A DNA stretch of 64,000 nucleotides from Geotrypetes seraphini. Lineage: Eukaryota > Chordata > Amphibia > Gymnophiona > Dermophiidae. Position 1 is the first letter of the stretch. Every line of letters starts with the position of its first letter. A model generated the notes under the pieces. It was not told the origin of the DNA and did not search any database. It was given only the letters and a program-made list of their open reading frames with translations. The stretch spans positions 124,643,521-124,707,520 of the forward strand of contig NC_047085.1 in NCBI RefSeq assembly GCF_902459505.1, written 5' to 3'. The translations under genes and the position numbers were made by a program. Positions 29,700 through 64,000 of the stretch are shown piece after piece.

Positions 29700-31330
29700 C
29701 CTTTTGTGGGGGTGGTCTCAGGAACTGAACAAAGGTTTTAAGGTAGGGTCTCCTCAGACACTTGCATGGCACGCTCCTTTTGGACTTTTATTACCGAAAG
29801 GAGTGCAAGGTTGATAGGAGAAGAAGAAGCAATGTACACATACTATCTCTCACAGGCTGAGTGCTTTACATCTTTATTTGATTGGTGCAACAGTCCCACT
29901 TTGGGTGATGATTTTCAAACATACCTAATGCTTCCTGATGTTAACACTCAGTTTCAAAAGCCATCTTACAAACTCATTAGCTAGATCCATCAGTGGGAGT
30001 TTCACCTACATTTCACATAATCTACCGTACTTGCCTCCCTTCAGCATCCTTGTCCTTCATTTCGTTACTGTTGAGAATATTGTCTTTTCACCCTTTAAAA
30101 ACAGAAGAACAACCTCACTGGGTCAGACTACTGGTCTATCTAGCTCAGTATTCCATCTTTGTGGAGGCCAATCCAAGCCAAAAGTACCTGGCAAAAACCC
30201 AAATAGTGGTAGCATTCCATGCTATTGTGCCCTGTCTCAACAGCAAACTATGGACTTTTCCTCCAGGAACTTGTCCAAACCCTTTAAAAACCAGCTTCAT
30301 TAACTGCTCTTATCCCATCCTCTGGCAACATGTTTCAGAGCTTAACTATTCTGAGTGAAAAAATATTTTAAAAGTAGCATTTTTATGAGGATTGGTGACT
30401 TAGGATCCTGTTTCTTTTTGGCAACTCTTTAAACAAGATTTAAAGAAACATTGTTTTGTTTTTAGATTTATAGATTATTTGGATTTAATTAATTTCTGTT
30501 TCTTTTTCTTGTATTTTCTTTGTTTTCCTATTTTAAATGGAGTTCTTTTCATTTCTTGTTTTTATAGATTTTGTACACTGTGATGTTGATAAAATTGAAG
30601 TGCGATTAAAACATAATTTCATCGAGTGTCTCCTAGTTTTTGTAAATCCTGTTTAAAAAAAAAAAAATTCGATCCACTTGTACCCATTCTACACCACTCA
30701 GGATTTTGTAGTCATCAATCATATCTCCCCTTAGCTGTCTTCTTTTCCAACCTGAAGAGCCCTAACCTCTTTAGTCTTTTCTCATACAAGAGGAGTTTCA
30801 TCCCCTTTTTCATCTTGGTCGCTTCTTCTTTGAACTTTTTCTAGTGCAGCTATATCTTTTCTGAGATAAGGAGACCAAAACTGAATGCAATACTCAAGGT
30901 GAGGTTGCACCATTGAGTGATACAGAAGCATGATAACATTCTTAGTCTTGTTAACCATCCCTTTTCTAATAATTCCTAGCATCTTGTTTGTCTTCTTGGA
31001 CGATGACGCACTTTGTCAGTGGCCTTTTAGGGGGGTGGGGGTGTCTCAAGAACTGTACAAAGTTTTTAAGGAAGGGTCTCCTCAGACACCGGAATAGCAA
31101 TGATGGTGTGTTCCTTTTGGACTTTTATTACAGAAAGGAGTGCGAGGTTGATAGTATGTGCAATTGCTTCTACTTCTCTCTCTCAAATGCTAAGACCAAG
31201 CTTTATGACCTTATTTGATCAGACATTCCAAATGCTTCCTAATGGTCACCCTCAGTTTCAAAAACTATCTTGAAAACTGATTAGCGTGATACATCAGTGG
31301 GCACTTCACCTACATGAAATGTTTCAAGTA
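29700..31330 (+). repeat. Diverged ~310-bp direct duplication flanking a CR1
   Basis: The block at 29705-30010 (starting GTGGTCTCAGGAACTG, containing GGTCTCCTCAGACAC and CCTTTTGGACTTTTATTAC) recurs at 31030-31325, at roughly three quarters identity. The copies lie on either side of the minus-strand CR1 (30098-31015). Family unknown. Either an old tandem duplication or two copies of one repeat. Confidence 0.7.
30098..31015 (-). mobile_element. CR1 LINE 3' part, interrupted
   Basis: Minus-strand reading gives AALEKVQRRSD, VQPHLEYCIQFWSPYLRKDI and NVIMLLYHSM at 30982-30782. The 3' UTR follows and ends at about 30098 in the reverse complement of CTGGGTCAGACTACTGGTC. About 270 bp of AT-rich sequence (30360-30635), unrelated to CR1, splits it. 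Parts of that insert resemble a retroposon tail. Confidence 0.8.
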
Positions 31331-31600
31331 CAGTACTCCCCCGATATTCGTGGGAGTTCTGTTCCAGGAACCCTCGTGAATCTTGAAAAACTGTGAATAT
31401 GGTTTTGCATGGGGGAGACTGGAGAGAGCAGCCGGAGCACCAGCAAGTGCAGGAAAGCACTTGCTGTATGCTCCGACCGCCTCTTCCTGCACTAAGTCGG
31501 GCCTTACCAATCAGGAGCTGCGTGTCAAGCCAGGAAGGAGCCAAATGGCCTAACCAATCAGGAGCTGCATGTCAAGCCAGGAAGGAGCCAAATGGCCTAA
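31331..31600. mobile_element. Tigger/pogo-like element, left end only
   Basis: CAGTACTCCCCCGATATTCG after a TA (31329-31330), followed by TGGGAGTTCTGTTCCAGGAA, is the usual Tc/mariner (Tigger group) terminus. The complementary right end was not found. The element seems cut off at the DIRS-like terminal block beginning near 31600. Confidence 0.6.
31506..31599. repeat. 47-bp tandem duplication
   Basis: The unit starting ACCAATCAGGAGCTGCGTGT occurs twice in direct succession (31506-31552 and 31553-31599), with a single visible difference. This is a recent local duplication inside the Tigger-like end. Confidence 0.9.
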
Positions 31601-31940
31601 ACTCAAACTCCTGATAAATCAGGGATGTGAGCAGCTCAAAAAATACAAAAACAGGCTGGCTAGATAAGATGTTCCCGAGAGTTGATCCTGCTAGCAGCAG
31701 ACTTCCGCAGCGCAAGTCTGCGTCTTCTCCCAGGCAGAGGTTTCAACAAGAGGGAACCTCTGGGTGCTGTGCCTCCAACTGAACACTTACAAAAAATACC
31801 TGAAAATAATAAAACTGTAGAGCAGAACAAAACACTTCTGAGCAACTTGCTTGCAGAAAAAAACCTGAGGGGGCAGGACTAGCTCCGTGGGAAGGAGGTA
31901 GAGATCAAAAGATGACTAACAGCATTCTGCAAGCAATGTG
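31600..31940 (-). mobile_element. Solo DIRS-like terminal segment fossil
   Basis: This block matches 57420-57795, the 5' terminal region of the minus-strand DIRS fossil at 54.3-57.8 kb. Shared words include TAAATCAGGGATGTGAGCAG, CTGCTAGCAGCAGACTTCC and CTTCTGAGCAACTTGCTT. No coding part is attached, so it is a broken copy or a solo terminal repeat. Confidence 0.6.
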
Positions 31941-32009
31941 GAGGTTTAGCTACAATATCCTAGCATTCAGGAACATTAGACATATTGCACTAGAATTGGG
32001 GATTTGGCA

Positions 32010-32825
32010 ACAGCTTAAATAAGGTCAGTTTTATGAGGCTAATTATTCCAAACTGTTTGACCATAAGAGCAGATCTGGAATGCTAGAAAGGACTCTGTCA
32101 CTCACTCAATTTAGTAGGATTTCCATGATGAAAATGAATATCTTGGAAAAAGCTATATCTTTTCTAAGTCTTACCAGTGACCATTTTTACAAAGGATACC
32201 AAATCTTTGCACACCTTGTGTTGTCCAGTTTATTTGGTGTGACAGGAAACCTAAGTTTACCAAAGCAGAACTGTACTGAGATACAAAAAAAAAAAAAAAA
32301 AAGAGGCCAAGGTGTTCCTAACTTGTGGCTTTATTTTCATGCTGCCCAGACAAGAACAGCAGTGGAACGGTACCAAAATCATACTATAAGCTTTGTGTAC
32401 TTAAATAACATCAAATGGGAACTGTTCCTCTGAGTTACTTATTATGGCTTCCTAAGTGATATTGTAACCTACAAAGGGATGTCCCCTTCAATGATTCTTC
32501 ACACTTTCAAACTATGGGCCTTCATGGAACTACACATGATTTTCAATTATCTCGCTTTACCCTCATCTGCTACAATCCCTTGTTCCTTCCAGGAATGTTA
32601 TTAGAACCTGGCAGACCTTGGGTTTAGCTCAATAGGGCCAATTATATAATAAGGACACATTTATTACTTTTAGGGAGTTGGCAAGGGACTGTAATCTCCC
32701 CCAGTCATCAGTATGCTTACTTACAATCGAGACAACCTTTAACATTAAAAAATTTTTATTTACGTTTGACTGGAGAATATACATTTTTAAAGGATGTTTT
32801 TGAAGACTTTAAACATACTAAACAT
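32010..32825 (+). mobile_element. L1-clade LINE ORF2 C-terminal fragment
   Basis: Plus-strand reading gives RISMMKMNILEKAISFLSL. After a lost stretch comes KKKKRGQGVPNLWLYFHAAQ, then VERYQNHTISF. This matches the post-RT region of L1/Tx1-type ORF2 (KMNILPKLLY ... GGLGLPNLKLYYWAAQ). The copy is frameshifted, has an A18 run at about 32285, and is old. It is the only L1-type piece recognised in the window. Confidence 0.72.
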
Positions 32826-32859
32826 TTAGCGGGCACACTCTTTGGTTACCTTAGGGACC

Positions 32860-34330
32860 TGTGAACCGTAACCACTGTAGGCACCCGTGAACCGTAAATA
32901 GCGATGGGAGGAGATGGGTATTGTATATGTCTCCGTCAGATCAAGGTCAGAAATTCTCCTGTCTGAACTGCCAGAATGACAGATCTCAGGGTCTCCATGC
33001 AAAAAGACGGAACCCGCAGACGCCTGTTGACCCCCTTCAGATCCAAGATGGGCCTTAAAGTCCCCTCTTTCTTGGACACCACAAAGTAAATTGAATACCT
33101 GCCTGTGCCCCACTCCTGCAGAGGCACTGGTACCACCGCTTTGAGATCTAGCAATCTTTGAAGTATCTGGCGAAAAGCCCGCTTCTTCAGTGCTGCCTGA
33201 CAAGGAGAAACAAGAAAAGAATCTGGCAAGGAGTAGGAAAACTCCAAAGAATATCCGTCCCAAATCACCTCCAGAACCCACTGATCTGCCGTGATCGTGG
33301 CCCACCCTTGGTAATCACACAACCGAGTGCCCATTGGAACCAAGGGAGGTGCCAGCAAGGCGTCATTGGGCGGCTGAACTGGCGGAGGAATCACATCCCC
33401 CTCCTGAAAGGACTGCATGCGCTGAAATAAATGGCCCCGAAAACCCCCAGAGGCCGGGAAAGCAGTAGCCTCTCGGCCATGGCAAAACTTGCGGAAATCA
33501 CACAAATGACCCCAAGCAATGCCAACCCACGCAAGTGGGCGGCACGGTCTTCAGGAAGACGGGGAACCTTAAGAGTCCATCAAAGTCTGAACCAACTTGT
33601 CCAAATCCTCGACAAACAAAAAAGACCCCCAAAAGGGAAATTTTGTCAGCTTAGCCTTAGATGGCACATCCACCAACCAAGCCCGAAGCCACAAGGTATG
33701 ATGCGTGGCCACCCTGAGAGCTATGGTCTTGACCAATGCTCGCAATCGGTCATACTGGGCATCAGAAAGATAAGAAGCACCCATCTCAATTTTGGCTACT
33801 TCCTGTTCCACCAAGGACCAGTGATCAGACTCACGGTCAAGGACATGCTTGGCCCACCAAAAAACAGGCCCAAGACACCAGACCGCCACACATCACTGCC
33901 TGGACCACTAAGGCAGAGACATCAAAATTCTACTTAAGGGCTCTAACCTACACTCATCAGAGTCCCATAAGGCTGAGCCGCACTTGGCGGGCACTGTATG
34001 CTGTTTAGAAATGGCAGAGACCACCACGTCCACCGTCGGTGACTTCAAGGTACCCCTATCCCCCCTTCGGGATGGGATACAAATGAGCCATAGAGCATGC
34101 AAAACCAAAGATTATGTCATTACCTTGATAATATCTTTTCCAATAGATAGGTGTGTCATTCTGGACAAGCGGGTTATCACCCCTTGGCCGCAAGCCATAT
34201 GCAGAAGGAATCCACTCCTAATATGATCCTCCTACTTAACTGGGAGCTCTACTGCCAACTGAACTTAATACCCAAGCAAGCAAGAGCTCCATCGAAAGAG
34301 ACAGGCTGCTGGGCATGCAGAGGGTTGATT
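32860..34330 (-). mobile_element. DIRS-type retrotransposon fossil, gag-like region and RT N-terminus
   Basis: Minus-strand frames give a gag-like region at 34.1-33.57 kb. The start of reverse transcriptase is at 33.5-32.94 kb, with KKRAFRQILQRLLDLKAVVP, YSIYFVVSKKEGTLRPILDL and LRVPSFCMETLRSVILAV. The same RT blocks occur on the plus strand at 60.9-61.2 kb. A terminal-repeat-like word (ATTACCTTGATAATATC, 34117-34133) is shared with 37.67 kb. Only the 5' half is present, with several breaks. Confidence 0.72.
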
Positions 34331-34643
34331 CAGAGAAAAATGTTACAGGGAATTTTAAAAAGAGAGAGAGTTCTATGTACAGGGAGGTAGAGCTGTTCCC
34401 TCCGCTGAGTTGCAGTGGATCTCTGCTAATTATTGCAAATTTTATACAACTACATGCAAGGGCAAGTGTTCATTGGGTTTTACTATACATGTTATCTACA
34501 GATGATAAAGAACCCATTTCAAATAGTTTTCTTTGCACATTTGTATGGAGAATTTCTATTTAAAAATGGCCTGGAGGAATACAAAACATTTCCAGAATTC
34601 AGCACATTAACCAAGATTGTGTCCCCATGAACACTTTTGTAAA

Positions 34644-34649
34644 TTTATT
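34644..34649 (-). promoter_or_regulatory. MCM4 poly(A) signal
   Basis: AATAAA on the minus strand lies 257 bases past the MCM4 stop codon. It is the first such hexamer downstream and implies a 3' UTR of about 280 bases free of recognisable repeats. Confidence 0.7.
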
Positions 34650-34905
34650 ATTTCATTTAAATAATATATCACTCAACAAATATGCCCTCAATCTTACCCC
34701 AGAAGAGAAGATAAAAGGTCTGTGTCTTCCTATCGTCATTAGGATCTTTACTATTTACAGTAATGGCAGTGGTGTTAGCTGATTGGTCACCATCAATGGC
34801 AACACTATCAAAAGATAATAACACTTAAAATAACTATGCAGGTACATCATGGAAAAGCAATTGTAACAAGACAGTGCACAACACTGCTTTAAGAAAAGAT
34901 CTGCT

Positions 34906-58406
<23,501 letters not shown>

Positions 58407-58843
58407 TCAGAATATGCACTTATTATACCTAAGCATCTGAATACAATCATAGATCTAAGCAAGGATGTGCTATTTAAACCAAATAAAACTTTATGACATT
58501 CACTACAGAAAGAAAACCCTATCAAGATTTTCCTTTCTTTCCTTTGTGGAATCTGAATTTGAAGATTCCCTTAGAATGGCCATACTGTACACTGTTTATG
58601 ACTAAATAGAAGATGCTGTTGTAGAGCCTGACTGCAGCCCTGATATACAAATGTACACATATAGCAGGAATAGCTAAAGCTGCTTTTCCAGAACAAGTAC
58701 TGTTAGAATAAAAGGAGATATCAAACCTTATTTCAAAACAAAGTGAAAAAGTTATTAGAAAAAAAAAAGAAAAAAGAAGAAGGGGAGACAAGAATAAGAC
58801 CCACAGATAAAAACCACTAATGTTCTTTATTGTTCCTCCAGAC

Positions 58844-60354
58844 TAGTGCTGCCCGATTTCTGATTTGAATCGATTCACCTCGGGTGAATCGATTTGAATT
58901 GATTTGATTAAAAAAAAATAAAATAAAATTAAAAAAATCGGCATGGTCGATTCGGTGACCAACCCTCCTCCCCGTGCCTTCCTACAACAGGAGCGGCAGC
59001 GCTGCCTCTTGCGGGCCTCCTCTTTTAGGGGGGGGGGTAGGGTCAGTCAAGAAGAGCTGCAGAAATCCTGGTTTTACCTTGTTCTGTTTGGCGCTCTTTG
59101 CTGGATCCTCTGGCTTCCCCCCGGGCCTCCTGCTCTTACTGCAACCTGCAGAGAGGATCGCCAGTGCTCTAGCGATTCTGCCATCCTCAGAAGCACTTCC
59201 CTCTGATGTGGTCACGTCCCTCCTCTGACGTCAGAGGCAGGATCGCGTCAGAGGGAACGTGCTTCTGAAGATAACGGCAGGATTGCTAGAGCACCAGCGA
59301 TTCTCACTGCAGGCTGCGATAAGAGCGGGAGGCCCCAGGGGAAGCCGGAGGACCTGCAAAGAAAGGGGGGGGGGACATACTGGCATTCGGGGGAGGGGGC
59401 CCTGGTCTAGAAGTACATGGAGAGAGAGAAGGGAGAAAGGGGGGACATACAGGCATTCAGGGGAGGGGGCCCTGGTCTAGAAGTACATGGAGAGAGGGAA
59501 GGGAGAAGGGGTACTGCTGGACAGGGGGAGGTAAAAGGAAGGGGGAAGAGGTGCTGCTGGACCTGCCAGAAAGGGAGGGAAAGGAAAGGTGCTACACACT
59601 GGAGGGGAGGTGAGATGGTGCATGGGAAGAAAGTATGTTGGGTTGGGGGGTGGGAAACAGGGATGCCACTCAAGGGAAGAGGCAAGGACAGAGAAAGAAA
59701 GTGTGTAGGAGGCAGAAAGTGTTGGACTCATGGAGAGGGTGTGATGGATGGGGAGGACAGAAAGAAGGGAAAGAGAAATGTTACACTGGGGAAGGAGGGA
59801 GAGATGCTGGATGAAAGGATAGTTGAGAAAAGGAGAGATGGTGGATCTAGGGATGGTAAGGTTATTGCTGCAGCTGCGGGGATGGAGATGAAAAAAGAGA
59901 AGATGCCAGACCTCCGGGGAGGGGAGGGAAACGGAAGGGGAGGACAGAGATGAAAGATGGATGGTTAGCATGGAGAAAGAAGAAAGACACAGAGCCTAGG
60001 TCCAACAAGATTTGAATAATGACCAGACAACAAAAGGTAGAAAATTAATTTTATTTTCTGTTTTGCGATTACAATATGTCAGATTTGAAATGTGTATCCT
60101 GCTAGAACTGGTGTTAGACCGCAAACGTGAGCTAGGAGAGAGGAAAAGTCTTTTTTGTTTATTTTGTTTACACCACAGCGCCAGTGTGGGTAGGAGAGGG
60201 CAAAGGGGGTGAAGAGGCTATAAAAGGAATGAAGAAGCTATAAAATAAACCCACCAGGATGTTTGGAGAAAAACACCCACTTGGGCAGGAAAATTGAATC
60301 AATTCAATAGGCTGAATGGAATCGAAATTTTTTTTCCTGAATCGGGCAGCACTA
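58844..60354. mobile_element. Non-autonomous hAT element, 1.5 kb, with GA-rich arrays
   Basis: The termini TAGTGCTGCCCGATTTCTGA and TCCTGAATCGGGCAGCACTA are complementary. The TSD CTCCAGAC (58836-58843) versus CTCCAGGC (60355-60362) matches at seven of eight positions. The interior has a palindrome around CTCTGACGTCAGAG (59221-59234), purine-rich minisatellite sequence (59330-59960) and a segment (60012-60120) also found at 595-675. No transposase. Confidence 0.88.
59371..59512. repeat. 70-bp tandem duplication, purine-rich
   Basis: GGGGACATACTGGCATTCGG at 59371 and GGGGACATACAGGCATTCAG at 59441 start two adjacent ~70-bp units. Both contain GGGCCCTGGTCTAGAAGTAC. The following 450 bp are looser G/A-rich sequence. 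ORFs here follow from composition. Confidence 0.85.
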
Positions 60355-62909
60355 CTCCAGGCCGGCACAGATGGATGGATTTATGCTCCTCTGCCAGCAG
60401 GTGGAGACTGAGAACACACTAAATTCTTACAGTACAAGTGGGCTGTGCAATCCCTCATAGAATCAGTCTGTTCTCAGTTTCCAGCAGGGGGAGGTGGTAA
60501 GCCTGTGCAGTCTTATTTTAGGCCTTGGCAGGGTTTGTTAGAGTGGTTAGGCAAAGGCCTTTTAATCTTCCCCCATTTTCTGGTCAGACTGAGCTGGGGT
60601 CCCACGGACCGTTACCACCTCAGGGGTGGCACATTTTTTCTTCCAGCAGATGCAGTCTTTCAGGGGTTCTCGCCGGGGAGGCCGGGACTCCTCCCTCTCC
60701 TCCACCGCTTGCCCTGTCCAATGATGGCAAATGGGTCTTTCTCCTGCTTACAGGAGTTTTACCGGGGGTGGACCAAGATCACAACAGATCAGTGGTTCCT
60801 GGAGGTGATTTAAGATGGGTATGCTCTCAAGTTCAACTGGCCTTTGCCAGATCTTTTCCTCTCTTCCCCTTGTCAAGCCTCTTGGAAGAAGGAGGGTATT
60901 TTGTCATACTCTTCAGCAGCTGATGGAGCTCAAAGCAGTGATTCCTGTGCCTCCTTCAGAGACTCGAACCAGGAGGTACTCCATTTACTTTGTGGTGCCC
61001 AAGAAAGAGGGGTCTTTTTGTCCGATTCTGGATCTGAGATGTGTGAACAGGGTGCTTCGAATCCCTTCCCTTCACACGAAAATCCTATAGTCCGTGATTT
61101 TAGCAGTGCAGTCCAGGAAATTTCGAACCTCTCTCAACCTGACAGAGACCTACCTTCATATTCCCATTCAGGACTCCCATCAGTGATTCCTTCGCTTTGT
61201 GATTTTGGGAAAATACTTTCAATTCTGTACACTTCCATTTGGTCTGGCCACGGCCCTGCGAACCTTCAAAGGTTATGATGGTGGTGGCAGCCTTCTGCGA
61301 GGAGGGCATCTTGGTTCATTCTTATTTGCACTGATTGATCAATGGAAAGTTCTTTCAAGAGAGCTCCCGAGTCACTGCCCGTGTTGTCAAGTTGCTGCAG
61401 TCATTGGGCTGGGTGGTCAACCTTTCCAAGAGTCGGTTGGCCCCGTCTCAAGGATTGGAGTATCTCGGAGTTCTGTTCAACACCACTCTGGGTTCCTTTC
61501 TGAGGCCTGAGTGCAGAAGTTACAGTTGCAGATTTGCTCCCTGATGGGTGCTCTTTGCCCCAAGGGTTCTCGTTGCTCCCAGGCAACATTCTTCAGGTCT
61601 TGTGGTCCATGGTGGCCCCCTTGGAGGTGACTCATTGGGTTCAGGCTCACATGAGACCCCCTTCAGTATGTGCTTCTTCAGCAGTGGTCTCCACAAGTTC
61701 ATGAGCTGGACTCTCTGGTTCCTCTTCACAGGATTGTTTGTTACAGCCTGCGCTGGTGGCTTCAGTCTTTCAATCTGGTTCAGGAGGTGTGTCTGTATCA
61801 GCCCCAGTGGATATTTCTTACAGATGCCAGTCTCCTCGTTCGGCTCAGGGCAGCTGGTTGATGATGGAGGCCTCCTGGTTGATCAACGTTTTAGAGGCCA
61901 GGGCCATTTGGTTGGCATTAGGGGCTTTCTAGTCATTGCTCGAGGGCAAAGCTGTGTGGGATCTCCTCGACAATGCTGTGGCTTATGTCAATCACCAGGG
62001 GGGAAGCAAGAGGCATCTGGTAGCGCAGGAAGCAGCTCTGCTCATGGAATGGGCAGAAGCTGAAATTCTGGACATCTCAGCTTCCCGCACAGCAGGAGGT
62101 GGGTAGACAATGTCCAGGTGGATTTCCTCAGCTGTCATGTTTTAGATCCCAGCAAGTGGTGCCTCGGGATGGAGGCCTTCGACCTGATAGTTTGCTTGTG
62201 GGGGTCGCCCATTGATGGATCTCATGGCCATGTGATTCAACGCCAAGGTGCAGCAGTTCTTCAGTCAGCACAGGGATTGTCAGGCCTCTGAGGGGCTGGA
62301 TGCTCTGGTGCAGGAGTAGCCAATGAGTGGCCTGCTGTCTTTCCTCTGTGGCCTCTAGTGGGCAAAGTTCTTCTTCGAATTGCAAGACATGCAGGCTGGG
62401 TGATCCTGGTAGTTCCGGACTGGCACAGGCGCTCGTGGATCTGGTTCATCTGTTTGTGACAGACACCCTTCCTCTGCCCCTCTTCATGTGATCTGCTGTC
62501 TCAGGGTTCCATTCCCATGTTTGATCCGGGTCCCTTTTGTCTTGGCTCTTGAAACACCTAAGCATAAAAGGTTATTCAGATAAGGTGATTTTTCTACATT
62601 TTTGAGATCTCGCTGCCTTTTGACGTATTGGGCTTATGTGTGCATCTGGCGCCTCTTTGAGCCTTGGGGTTCCGATCAGGTGGTCTTTCCTTTGTGTGCG
62701 TCCCTGCCGCACATATTGGAGTTTTTGCAGGACAGCCTGGAGCACACCCTTGCCGGGTCCTCTGTGAGGGTTCAGGTGACAGACTTGTCCTCTTTTAGGA
62801 GTCTTTTGCACAGTCAATGGTTGTCATTTTTTCCTGATGTGATCCATTTCTTGAAGGCGGAAAAGTTCATTTGACCTCCGGTTCGCCATTTGTTTCCGGC
62901 TTAGTTCAC

Positions 62910-63612
62910 CTTGGGGATTAGCGCCCAAGAAAAGGATCTGGGTATCATTGAAGACAATACGATGAAACCTTCTACCCAATGTGTGGCGGCGGCCAAAAAG
63001 GCAAACAGGATGCTAGGAATTATTAAAAAAGTGATGGTTAACAAGACTAAGACTGTTATAATGCCCCTGTATCACTCCATGATTCGACCTCATCTGGAGT
63101 CTTGCGTTCAATTCTGGTCTCCTTATCTCAAGAAAGATATAGTGGTGCTAGAAAAGGTTCAAAGAAGAGCGACCAAGATGATAAAGGGGATGGAATTCCT
63201 CTCATATGAGGAAAGACTAAAATGGTTAGGGCTCTTCACTCCGTCAAAAATTACAAAGACTAGGGGACATTCGAAGCTACAGGGAAATACTGTTAAAACC
63301 AATAGGAATAAATTTTTTTTCACTCAGATAATAGTTAAGCTCAGGAACACATTGCCAGAGGTTCTGGTAAGAGTGGATAGCGTAGCTGGTTTTGAGAAAG
63401 TTTTGGACAAGTTCCTGGACAAAAAGTCCATAGTCTGTTATTGAGAAAGACGTGGGAAGCCACTGCTTGCTCTGAATCGGTGGCATGGAATATTGCTACT
63501 CCTTGGGTTTTGGCCAGGTATTAGTGACCTGGATTGGCAACCGTAAGAATGGGCTACTGGGCTTGATGGACCATTGATCTGACCCAGTAAGGCTATTCTT
63601 ATATTCTTACTG
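62910..63612 (+). mobile_element. CR1 LINE 3' fragment nested in DIRS fossil
   Basis: One open frame of 177 codons (62911-63444) covers AQEKDLGIIEDNTMKPSTQC, MIRPHLESCVQFWSPYLKKD, LEKVQRRATKMIKGME and FFFTQIIVKLRNTLPE. The stretch after the Leu-Phe-Thr (GLFTPSKITKTRGHS) lacks the usual RRLRGDMI helix, an internal deletion of about 25-30 codons. The 3' UTR ends in CTGACCCAGTAAGGCTATTC then TTATATTCTTA. Confidence 0.9.
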
Positions 63613-64000
63613 TTTTCTGTTTGAGCCCCTTGGCTCCTGCACTCTGAAGAACCTTACTTTGAAGACAGTTTTTCTTGTAACCATTTCCTCAGCTCAGCAT
63701 GTGTCAGAGTTACAAGCCTTTTCTTATCATGCTCCCTTCTTGGAGTTTTCAAAGAAGTGTGTGGTGCTGCAGCCTGTTCCTTCCTTTCTTCCTAAGGTTG
63801 TTTTCCATTTTCATGTGAATCAGACCGTTGCCCTTCCGGTTTTGGGCAGTCAGGAGTGTACTTTAGAGCAGAGGCAGTTGCACAAGTTGGATGTCCACAG
63901 AGTCCTCCATACTTATGTGAAACGGACTCAGGAATTCAGGCGGCCAGATCGTTTTTTTATTCTCCTGGCGGGCAGTCATAAGGGGGAAGGTGTCTCTAAG

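Larger units (their letters stand above)
58800..64000 (+). mobile_element. DIRS-type retrotransposon fossil, runs off window
   Basis: The terminal region starts near 58830 and is split by a hAT (58844-60354). It resumes at 60363 with CGGCACAGATGG and an inverted pair TGGAGACTGAGAAC / GTTCTCAGTTTCCA. RT blocks include YSIYFVVPKKEGSFCPILDL, VILGKYFQFCTLPFGLATAL and GLEYLGVLFNTTLGSF (60.9-61.5 kb). RNase H-like and recombinase-like stretches follow (62.6-62.87 kb). After a CR1 insertion the recombinase continues (63.62-64 kb, HVSELQAFSYHAPFLEF). Several breaks. It lies in an MCM4 intron, antisense to the gene. Confidence 0.75.

Noticed and set aside
59417-59971. 178-codon Gly/Arg/Lys-rich ORF and its antisense partner
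   Set aside because: They come from the purine-rich array within a hAT element, compositional artefact.

Overview
This is nuclear DNA of a vertebrate, most probably an amphibian and perhaps a caecilian. It holds split genes with GT-AG introns and a vertebrate-type tRNA-Ala gene. It is packed with CR1, L2-clade and L1-clade LINEs, hAT, PIF/Harbinger and Tc/mariner non-autonomous elements, a tRNA-derived SINE, and many remains of tyrosine-recombinase retrotransposons (DIRS and Ngaro types). The order-level guess rests on this repeat mix and is inference.

The host anchor is MCM4 on the minus strand. Eight exons between 58379 and 34906 encode the last 512 residues of this replicative helicase subunit. 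They run from the end of the N-terminal domain through the AAA+ ATPase (Walker A, Walker B, sensor 1, arginine finger) to the C-terminal winged helix. All splice sites are GT-AG and all phases close exactly. The 5' exons lie beyond position 64000. A poly(A) signal lies about 260 bases past the stop. About 27 kb further on, at 7582-7567 on the same strand, a CpG-rich promoter and a 16-nt coding exon (M-A-V-F-A + G) fit exon 1 of UBE2V2, the neighbour of MCM4 in tetrapods. Positions 1-7566 would then be UBE2V2 intron 1. The MCM4-UBE2V2 intergenic stretch carries a complete tRNA-Ala(AGC) gene with a pol III terminator at 22495-22578.

Layout. 1-7.5 kb: L2 and CR1 LINEs, a DIRS fossil, and a four-deep nest (L2 > hAT > CR1/unclassified repeat > minisatellite). 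7.5-7.8 kb: promoter. 8.1-9.5 kb: a hAT element carrying a 705-bp insertion of unusual design (direct repeat plus inverted repeat). 9.5-17.6 kb: a nest of related hAT elements with CT-rich arrays, CR1, L2 and PIF MITEs. 18.3-22.1 kb: a minus-strand Ngaro-type fossil with an SGNH-hydrolase region. 22.5 kb: tRNA. 25.1-29.2 kb: a near full-length L2-clade LINE with one uninterrupted 1003-codon ORF, the youngest-looking element here. 29-34.6 kb: CR1, L1, a Tigger-like end and DIRS fossils. 34.6-58.4 kb: MCM4 exons, with introns filled by DIRS fossils, CR1, L2, SINE, PIF and Tc/mariner MITEs. 58.4-64 kb: next MCM4 intron, holding a plus-strand DIRS fossil broken up by a 1.5-kb hAT and a CR1.

Many boundaries could be fixed by target-site duplications (TSDs): 8 bp for hAT, 3 bp TWA for the PIF MITEs, TA for Tc/mariner. 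One PIF MITE even has its empty site preserved in a paralogous copy 0.85 kb away.
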